Origin: Methanobacteriota archaeon | GTDB lineage: Archaea > Halobacteriota > Methanosarcinia > Methanosarcinales > Methanoperedenaceae | DNA length: 9,851 bases | Assembly (NCBI GenBank): GCA_018900975.1 | Contig: JAHIFK010000246.1 | Coordinates: 1 to 9,851 of the forward strand | Direction of reading: 5' to 3' | Shown: positions 6,167-9,851 of the stretch, in pieces | How positions within the stretch are numbered: the stretch's first letter is position 1 | How the letters are laid out: every line of letters begins with the position of its first letter | Notes under the pieces: model-generated | Told to the model about the DNA's origin: nothing | What the model saw: the letters and a program-made list of their open reading frames with translations, nothing else | Database searches by the model: none | Translations under genes and position numbers: made by a program

Positions 6167-6808
6167 TCAATAAGAAATACCCTTCAAGCAATATATATGA
6201 AAATCGATATATTCGAAAACAGACCTTTCCGGAGAGAGTTTTCCCGCAGCAAGAGGCTTGATCGCGATAACAGCCTTGTTTGTTCGTTCAAGAGCATTTA
6301 GCGTGCTTTCAACATCCGGTGCCATTCCATAACCAGTTAGATTCACTGGCGCAAGATATGCATCAAAACCCATCTCATCAAGCAAGGGAATCGTGGAACC
6401 CGGTGAATGCGTAGAAGCCGCAGGCTTGGCTCCTGCATCCCTGATCATATCGATCCACTCATTCAGCCGGGGATTATTCTCATCGCAGAACTGAGCATGA
6501 ACAGAAACAAACTCAGGTTCAAGCGGTGAAACAAGATCAAGATTTGAAGCAAAATCTCCTCTGGGAATCGTGACCACAACAAAGAAATCACCATAGATCT
6601 CTTCAGCTTTCATTAATGCTGCTACCAGAGGTTGATAGCCGATGAGCTGAACAGCCTTGACTCCCAGGCTGGCTGAATGCATAAAAAGTCTGGTCATGTT
6701 ATCAGGATTGTCGAAAAATCGCCGACGGTAATCAGGAGACTTTGAACCGAACTGACCTGCGCCTATGAAGGGAGAAGTTCCCAGCATCAATTTTGGGAAA
6801 TCTGACAT
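6167..6808 (-). CDS. TIM-barrel-like archaeal protein, probably shortened at its C-terminus (213 aa)
   Basis: The protein starts MSDFPKLMLGTSPFIGAGQF and alternates short hydrophobic strands with helices as in a (beta/alpha) barrel: VKAVQLIGYQPL, FFVVVTIPRGDF, PEFVSVHAQF, GAKPAASTHSPG, FDAYLAPVNLTGYG and NKAVIAIKPLAAGKLSP. The last motif resembles the 'KPLaaG' strand of aldo-keto-reductase-like proteins; I cannot name the substrate, and no catalytic Asp-Tyr-Lys-His set is assignable. After it only FEYIDFHIYCLKGISY remains, where a barrel should have at least one further strand and helix, so the 3' end may have been replaced or shifted. The start at 6808 is supported by GAGGT four to five bases upstream and lies 10 bases beyond the stop of the preceding gene, indicating an operon. 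An upstream in-frame extension to 6874 is less likely. Confidence 0.65.
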   Translation of the reverse strand: MSDFPKLMLGTSPFIGAGQFGSKSPDYRRRFFDNPDNMTRLFMHSASLGVKAVQLIGYQPLVAALMKAEEIYGDFFVVVTIPRGDFASNLDLVSPLEPEFVSVHAQFCDENNPRLNEWIDMIRDAGAKPAASTHSPGSTIPLLDEMGFDAYLAPVNLTGYGMAPDVESTLNALERTNKAVIAIKPLAAGKLSPERSVFEYIDFHIYCLKGISY

Positions 6809-6818
6809 AATACCTCGC

Positions 6819-7085
6819 TTATGCATGTTTCCCCTGCCATCTGGTGGTTTCGAAAAGTCGCGATAGTACCTCATGCGGTATGACCACGTCCCCTTTTTTC
6901 TTATTTAGAAGGATCCATGAATTCAGAGAGCTACATATCGTTAATACCTGTCTATTGTTATCCACGTTCGAAGCAATGAGTCCAGCAACCTCATCGCGGT
7001 TTATGATCTTCAGATCATAAATCTGCTCGATCATCATCAACTGTGCCTTTGCTTGTTCTACGATTTCGTTCATGGTAAACAACAT
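6819..7085 (-). CDS. Small unknown protein upstream of the TIM-barrel-like gene (88 aa)
   Basis: I do not recognise the family. The N-terminal third is a helix (NEIVEQAKAQLMMIEQIYDL), and the remainder (VAGLIASNVDNNRQVLTICS, GDVVIPHEVLSRLFETTRW) looks like a small alpha/beta fold. There are no membrane spans or zinc motifs. Two starts are possible, ATG 7085 and ATG 7073, neither with a Shine-Dalgarno sequence; a TATA-like ATTATATTATT at 7110-7120 predicts a transcript starting close to 7085, so a leaderless start is plausible. The stop is 10 bases before the next gene, whose ribosome binding site lies in the gap, so the two are probably cotranscribed and may act together. Confidence 0.6.
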   Translation of the reverse strand: MLFTMNEIVEQAKAQLMMIEQIYDLKIINRDEVAGLIASNVDNNRQVLTICSSLNSWILLNKKKGDVVIPHEVLSRLFETTRWQGKHA

Positions 7086-7109
7086 ATCCCATCTGCATTG
7101 TACATTCTG

Positions 7110-7120
7110 GAATAATATAA
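7110..7120 (-). promoter_or_regulatory. TATA-like box for the 7085-6167 operon
   Basis: On the minus strand ATTATATTATT lies 25-35 bases before the ATG at 7085, the usual archaeal distance for a leaderless start. Confidence 0.4.
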
Positions 7121-7230
7121 TCTTTCTGAATGTCCCAAGATGGATAATCAGGTTTGTGATTCAAAAGCATTTTCCAAAATTACATCCAAATTATGATCAT
7201 ATCAAACACTCTCATGTAAAAATCAGAAAA

Positions 7231-7245
7231 TAGGGAAAATCCCTA
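7231..7245. repeat. Short inverted repeat upstream of the zinc-ribbon operon
   Basis: TAGGGA (7231-7236) and TCCCTA (7240-7245) flank a three-base AAA spacer. A second small dyad, ATTCG (7265-7269) / CGAAT (7278-7282), surrounds the TATA-like GTATAATT nearer the gene. Both could be operator half-sites; the arms are short. Confidence 0.35.
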
Positions 7246-7302
7246 AATAGTATCAACACTAAAAATTCGTATAATTGCGAATAATCAACAGAGGTGATAA
7301 GC

Positions 7303-7455
7303 ATGTGCAGTGTTGGCGATATGTTTGATGTAGATATTTCAGGTGATGCTACAATGAGTGAATATGTATGTAGTGATTGTGGAAAGGAATTCAAGGGAAT
7401 AGGAAAGAACCTTCGCTGTCCTAAATGCCATTCCTTGAAAGTGTCTATAAAATAA
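7303..7455 (+). CDS. Small zinc-ribbon protein, first of the 7303-8061 operon (50 aa)
   Basis: The predicted product starts MCSVGDMFDVDISGD and continues to a zinc ribbon: YVCSDCGKEFKG gives C23 and C26, and LRCPKCHSLKV gives C39 and C42. This is the CxxC-x12-CxxC layout of rubredoxin-like knuckles in transcription factors and small archaeal proteins. It should bind one zinc (or iron) ion; the partner is unknown. The start is very well supported: GAGGTGATAA at 7291-7300 is an almost perfect match to the 16S rRNA anti-Shine-Dalgarno sequence, two bases from the run's end to the ATG. The gene is 34 bases upstream of a second zinc-ribbon gene. It is short but convincing because of the ribosome binding site and paired cysteines. 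Confidence 0.75.
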   Translation: MCSVGDMFDVDISGDATMSEYVCSDCGKEFKGIGKNLRCPKCHSLKVSIK

Positions 7456-7489
7456 AACTTGGAATCCGTCATTGGGAGTATGATAAAGT

Positions 7490-7651
7490 ATGGGAGATAA
7501 AAAGATAAACTGCATTGATTGTTACAAAGATTTCATTTTCACAGAAAGTGAGCAACAATTCTTTGAAGAGAAGGGATACAGTGAACCAATTAGGTGCAAA
7601 GACTGCCGGAATAAGAAAAAAGCCCAACAGAGAACCAGTGGCTTCAGATGA
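7490..7651 (+). CDS. Zinc-ribbon domain protein of the zf-trcl type (53 aa)
   Basis: The product, MGDKKINCIDCYKDFIFT followed by ESEQQFFEEKGYSEPIRCKD and CRNKKKAQQ, fits the 'probable zinc-ribbon' family (Pfam zf-trcl, PF13451), whose consensus reads 'C.dCg.dF.fT..EQ.Fy..kGf..P.RC..CR..rK'. Zinc ligands are C8, C11, C36 and C39. The family occurs in bacteria and archaea, often as free small proteins; its function is not established, though nucleic-acid or ribosome association is suspected from the fold and basic tail. The ATG at 7490 fits the family start, with a weak GGGAG upstream. The stop overlaps the start of the next gene as ATGA (7648-7651), a strong sign of translational coupling. Confidence 0.88.
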   Translation: MGDKKINCIDCYKDFIFTESEQQFFEEKGYSEPIRCKDCRNKKKAQQRTSGFR

Positions 7652-8061
7652 TATTGATTAAATTAGCCATGCCTACATTTGATATAACAGAAAAGCGCCC
7701 CTGTATCAACTTCTTCAAGCTCAATAAGGTATATTATTTCAAGCACTTTTTCGATGACCCTGAACTATTCAGGGAACTTGAACCGTATTATGAAAAGGCA
7801 AGTTACAGGTTCAAAATGGCATCGGCTGGTGCAAGAAATAAAGTCATGAAACTTCTGGATAGAAAAGGCTTTGACCCAAATATTATCGAAGACTCCGCTC
7901 CCTATACAGTAGAAATTGGCAAATATCAGAATTATGGCGAGCTTCTCAAGAACTCAGTAGAGAGTTATCCGCTACGGGATAAGATAGTTCTCGTAATGAA
8001 GGACATGGCGTGGGTTGAACAGGCTTTGGGTATGGGTGCTAAAAAGCAGGAACAACAGTAG
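7648..8061 (+). CDS. Unknown protein coupled to the zinc-ribbon genes (137 aa)
   Basis: I do not recognise the family. The protein has an aromatic segment INFFKLNKVYYFKHFFDD (around residues 20-37), then a basic helical stretch (KMASAGARNKVMKLLDRKGF) and a final helix (KIVLVMKDMAWVEQALGMGA) with a charged tail. The single cysteine gives no metal site, and there is no signal peptide. The ATG at 7648 overlaps the zinc-ribbon stop by four bases; an in-frame ATG at 7669 (MPTFDITEKRP) is an alternative with no better ribosome binding site. Its tight link to two zinc ribbons suggests a joint function, possibly in RNA or protein handling, but that is a guess from layout. It is followed after 110 bases by the MC1 gene, which has its own promoter. 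Confidence 0.75.
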   Translation: MILIKLAMPTFDITEKRPCINFFKLNKVYYFKHFFDDPELFRELEPYYEKASYRFKMASAGARNKVMKLLDRKGFDPNIIEDSAPYTVEIGKYQNYGELLKNSVESYPLRDKIVLVMKDMAWVEQALGMGAKKQEQQ

Positions 8062-8109
8062 CAGCACATTTACAATTCAGTATGCATAGCCGACAGTATC
8101 ATAGTAAAA

Positions 8110-8119
8110 CTTATATATT
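8110..8119 (+). promoter_or_regulatory. TATA box of the MC1 gene
   Basis: CTTATATATT, preceded by A-rich bases, is a strong archaeal TATA box. With standard spacing it places the transcription start at about 8140, leaving a leader of about 30 bases. Confidence 0.6.
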
Positions 8120-8140
8120 ATAATAGTAAATTAATGACAA

Positions 8141-8157
8141 GACAACGAATCGTTGTC
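8141..8157. promoter_or_regulatory. Dyad at the predicted MC1 transcription start
   Basis: GACAACGA (8141-8148) and TCGTTGTC (8150-8157) are exact reverse complements separated by one base. The site begins where transcription is predicted to start and ends 13 bases before the ATG. It could be an operator, including for MC1 itself, or a leader hairpin. Confidence 0.5.
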
Positions 8158-8170
8158 AGGGTATGAAAAT

Positions 8171-8485
8171 ATGGCGAAAACAAGAAGTAAGAATATCGTA
8201 CGAACAAGAAGTTTTGCTTTAAGAGCAAAGAACGGTAAAGAGACTGGAGTATTCACAGGCAGCCAGCCAAGACAGGCAGCGTTGAAAGCAGCCAACCGTA
8301 GCAAAGGAACAAAATCAAATCCTGCTGAAATAAGACTACGGGAAAGAGGAACAAAGAAAATCCATATATTCAAAGGATGGAAAGCGCTCGTTTCTGCTCC
8401 GAAAAATAAACCCTCATGGATGCCTGATAAGATTAATAAGCCCAACGTAAAGAAGGCAGGCGTTGAAAAACTAAAGAAACTCTAA
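8171..8485 (+). CDS. Chromosomal architectural protein MC1 (104 aa)
   Basis: This is the monomeric DNA-bending chromosomal protein MC1 of Methanosarcinales and haloarchaea, unrelated to histones. The segments VFTGSQPRQAALKAANR (residues 28-44), IRLRERGTKKIHIFKGWK (54-71) and APKNKPSWMPDKINKP (76-91) match the family. W70 and the W83-M84-P85 group correspond to the wedge residues that sharply bend DNA. The protein is strongly basic and about ten residues longer at the N-terminus (MAKTRSKNIVR) than the classic 93-residue forms. The ATG at 8171 is chosen over an in-frame TTG at 8153 because the TTG lies inside the dyad. It has its own promoter, with the dyad at the predicted start site, and is followed by a long hairpin. 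MC1 compacts and bends chromosomal DNA and can also be carried by plasmids and viruses. Confidence 0.95.
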   Translation: MAKTRSKNIVRTRSFALRAKNGKETGVFTGSQPRQAALKAANRSKGTKSNPAEIRLRERGTKKIHIFKGWKALVSAPKNKPSWMPDKINKPNVKKAGVEKLKKL

Positions 8486-8843
8486 ATTGACTCATAGATT
8501 CAGTACAGATTGAGGATTGGGAGCAAAGGGGGTTTAATTGGCTGAAAGGGAGAAAACCTTCTCAATCCCCAACCTGTCTAACCTATAATATGTTAAAACA
8601 TATTTTAGTTTAAATATTTATGCATCTAAATAATTAATATAATTATGATTATAATCGTATTCAATGATGGCTTTGCTGATAAATTTCAAGCTACCCTTTA
8701 AAATAACTTTATGATTTACGGGGATTTCGGATTTTGAACTGAACTGGGAAAACTAGATGTATAGTTTAAGTTGAAAAACGATACAAAATATTTCACCAAT
8801 ATCTTTCTGGATCCCTGATGTTTTCTGGGGTAAAGATGAAAGG
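8486..8843. other. Non-coding AT-rich spacer with hairpin and palindrome
   Basis: No convincing gene is present on either strand. Besides the 73-base hairpin it holds an inverted repeat AATATGTT (8587-8594) / AACATATT (8597-8604) with a two-base spacer, a T-rich run at 8603-8619 that could end MC1 transcription, and a very AT-rich stretch at 8610-8660. An 18-codon frame from 8645 (MIIIVFNDGFADKFQATL) follows the AT-rich part and might be a gene-start remnant, but it is too short to call. Confidence 0.6.
8505..8577. other. 73-base imperfect hairpin after MC1, candidate structured RNA or miniature element
   Basis: The arms 8505-8523 and 8559-8577 pair over 19 positions with 15 Watson-Crick pairs, two G-U pairs and two A-C mismatches. 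Inside, GGTTT (8531-8535) pairs with AAACC (8554-8558), leaving a seven-base bulge on the left and an 18-base loop. No long T-run follows at once, so it is more than a plain terminator. It begins 20 bases after the MC1 stop. It may be part of the MC1 3' end, a small RNA, or a non-autonomous repeat. I see no target-site duplication. Confidence 0.5.
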
Positions 8844-9040
8844 TTATTCGCGCATGTGCCTTGCCGCTTCCTTTGAGAAGGTGAGCGCGAGGATTTGCGA
8901 GGGGTCGATGTTTTCTTTTTCGACCATGTATGCTATCTTCGCTGTGATGGTCGTGGTCTTGCCTGTGCCTGCGCCTGCGAGGATCAGGTGGGGGGCTGGG
9001 TGTGTTTGAATGAGAAGAGCTGGCGGGGGGTTTTAGGCAT
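8844..9040 (-). pseudogene. 5' fragment of a UvrD/Rep-type superfamily 1 helicase gene, frameshifted and truncated
   Basis: From an ATG at 9040 the frame reads MPKTPRQLFSF, which fits a helicase start and Q-motif. After about 9007 the similarity continues in another frame as THPAPHLILAGAGTGKTTT, containing the Walker A motif (AGAGTGKT) typical of UvrD-like helicases, then ITAKIAYMVEKENIDPSQIL and ALTFSKEAARHMRE, corresponding to motif Ia, before a stop at 8844. Intact enzymes run to over 600 residues, so nearly the whole gene is missing. The frame change is consistent with one lost base. The fragment is clearly GC-richer than the AT-rich DNA on both sides, so it was probably left behind or carried in by recombination. 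It cannot make a working helicase. The family call is good because of the Walker A and motif Ia context. Confidence 0.72.
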
Positions 9041-9101
9041 GGGAGGGGGGAGTCTAAGGAAATAAGTACCACCATTTATATCTCAATTTATTTTCTAGTG
9101 C

Positions 9102-9251
9102 AGTTTCATCGATATTGTTTTCCAGCCTATTCCTGTAAGTCTGAATAATTTGCATGTAAACGATGATTTTCTGAAGTTCGATGATTTTGTTAGGGAAACC
9201 AAAAATCAAATTAAAAGCATAATTTCAGAGTGTTTGCCAGAAGAAAACTAA
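9102..9251 (+). pseudogene. Possible C-terminal gene fragment (49 codons, no start)
   Basis: A plus-strand frame from after a TAG at 9096-9098 to a TAA at 9249-9251 reads SFIDIVFQPIPVSLNNLHVN, then DDFLKFDDFVRETKNQIKSI and ISECLPEEN. The balanced, charged helical composition looks like the end of a real protein, but there is no ATG, GTG or TTG near its beginning and no family that I recognise. It occupies the spacer between the helicase fragment and the 9298-9645 gene, and nothing else is evident there. Confidence 0.3.
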
Positions 9252-9297
9252 CCAACAGTATTTCTACCTGCGAAACTCTTACTGCTTCTGCTATAAT

Positions 9298-9645
9298 TCA
9301 ATGCCCCGCTTCCGCATGCGCCGCCGCATACCTCTCAGTTATCAGCGCTCTCTTCAGCCTGAACATCACCTTCTGCTTATCCATACCATACTGCTCAGCC
9401 AGCATCTTGATAAGCCTCTTCTTTGAAGCGCCCTTGAGAGCCATCTCTGCCATGATGCCGTCCACGAACTCCTTTGTCGGATCAGCTTCTTTTGGTTTTG
9501 CCACTTTAACTGCGGCTTCAGGGGCCGGCTTCTCTGGTGTATTTGCAAGATCAGTCTTTATCTCCCCTGTTTTCACAAGCGGCGACGACTCTGTCTTAAC
9601 AACTTCCTTACCTGCTGCTTTTATAATCGCTTTCTCTTCTGCCAT
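9298..9645 (-). CDS. Unknown protein with K/E/P/A-rich linker and helical C-terminus (115 aa)
   Basis: I do not recognise the family. The first 55 residues are low-complexity (MAEEKAIIKAAGKEVVKTES followed by repeated KP, AP and EA pairs), like a disordered linker. The C-terminal half, EFVDGIMAEMALKGASKKRL then IKMLAEQYGMDKQKVMFRLK, is helical and basic and resembles a small helix-turn-helix bundle, so nucleic-acid binding or a structural viral role is possible. The start at 9645 is supported by GAGGTGAT just upstream, ending five bases before the ATG; upstream ATG 9651 and GTG 9654 fall within or next to that site. The ribosome binding site overlaps the stop of the preceding gene, so the two form an operon. 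Confidence 0.65.
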   Translation of the reverse strand: MAEEKAIIKAAGKEVVKTESSPLVKTGEIKTDLANTPEKPAPEAAVKVAKPKEADPTKEFVDGIMAEMALKGASKKRLIKMLAEQYGMDKQKVMFRLKRALITERYAAAHAEAGH

Positions 9646-9650
9646 TTCCA

Positions 9651-9851
9651 TCACCTCATTATCTCAACAGGCGTGAGCATTCCTTTCTCTATCCCGAACT
9701 TCTTTGCTGCGATCAGCACATTATCCTGCACTGGCGCCACCTTGAATTTCTTCTCTATGGATGCGCCGTTGGACTTGATCTTAAGCGTTCCGCCCTTCAA
9801 GAGCTTGAGCGCCCTTGCTGTGTTCAGGCTCAATTCCACGAAGTCATTATC
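9651..9851 (-). CDS. Unknown protein, 3' part only (runs off the window edge)
   Basis: The frame is open from the window edge to a TGA at 9651-9653; 66 codons are visible. The sequence DNDFVELSLNTARALKLLKG followed by GTLKIKSNGASIEKKF and a C-terminal AAKKFGIEKGMLTPVEIMR looks like a small alpha/beta or beta-rich domain. A GTG at 9839 could be a start, but coding-like residues continue beyond it, so I treat the gene as partial. Its end overlaps the ribosome binding site of the 9298-9645 gene. Together with that gene it looks like part of a GC-richer minus-strand module, perhaps viral. Confidence 0.6.
   Translation of the reverse strand, partial: DNDFVELSLNTARALKLLKGGTLKIKSNGASIEKKFKVAPVQDNVLIAAKKFGIEKGMLTPVEIMR

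Noticed and set aside
7212..7472. Minus-strand frame of 86 codons
   Set aside because: It covers the strong ribosome binding site and cysteine codons of the plus-strand zinc-ribbon gene and has no supporting features.
8587..8604. Inverted repeat AATATGTT/AACATATT taken as an operator
   Set aside because: It lies in very AT-rich DNA with no gene start downstream, where such repeats arise easily by chance.
8645..8701. 18-codon frame MIIIVFNDGFADKFQATL after an AT-rich stretch
   Set aside because: It is too short and has no ribosome binding site; it is mentioned only as a possible gene-start remnant.
8716..9075. Minus-strand frame of 119 codons rich in His, Arg and Pro
   Set aside because: It is the wrong frame of the helicase fragment; the Walker A sequence is in a different minus-strand frame.
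9230..9676. Plus-strand frame of 148 codons rich in Ala and Ser
   Set aside because: It is antisense to the 9298-9645 gene, which has a good ribosome binding site and a natural protein composition.

Overview
The window looks like chromosomal or proviral DNA from a methanogen-type euryarchaeon, probably in or near the Methanosarcinales (Methanosarcina or 'Ca. Methanoperedens' relatives). The firmest anchor is a complete gene for the small chromosomal protein MC1 (8171-8485). A stand-alone archaeal LigD-type 3'-phosphoesterase (3252-3659), TATA-box promoters and short or absent leaders agree with this. The exact taxon is an inference. I see no rRNA, tRNA, CRISPR array or intact insertion sequence.

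Layout. 16-351 (-): unrecognised protein with a virus/element flavour. 557-1355 (+): two overlapping unknown genes (acidic 170 aa, then 99 aa), the second with a clear ribosome binding site. 1416-2451 (-): an AbiEi-type winged-helix antitoxin and an overlapping, unusually short AbiEii-like partner, behind a TATA box flanked by a perfect 16-bp palindrome. 2554-3659 (-): LigD-type phosphoesterase followed by a polytopic membrane protein. 3756-4884 (-): a decayed phage-type 'large polyvalent protein' gene with no start, a one-base frameshift, and a C-terminus replaced by a DnaG-type CHC2 zinc finger. 4931-6166 (+): a 411-aa protein with a C-terminal pRiA4b ORF-3 domain. 6167-7085 (-): a TIM-barrel-like protein that seems to lack its C-terminus, preceded by a small unknown gene. 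7303-8061 (+): two tiny zinc-ribbon genes and a coupled unknown gene. 8171-8485 (+): MC1. 8486-8843: AT-rich non-coding DNA with a long hairpin. 8844-9040 (-): broken 5' fragment of a UvrD/Rep-type helicase gene. 9102-9251 (+): possible gene fragment. 9298-9851 (-): two overlapping unknown genes, the upstream one running off the edge.

Interpretation. By eye, GC-richer minus-strand pieces (16-351, 3756-4884, 8844-9040, 9298-9851) alternate with AT-richer cargo: defence-like toxin-antitoxin genes, zinc ribbons and unknown bicistrons. This resembles an accretion zone where an old provirus or other element has been broken up by later insertions. The most unusual items are the polyvalent-protein/CHC2 chimera, the AbiEi locus with a minimal partner and palindromic operator candidate, the dyad at the predicted MC1 transcription start, the 73-nt hairpin after MC1, and the two unknown cotranscribed groups at 557-1355 and 7303-8061. 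None is proved to be a new system from sequence alone.
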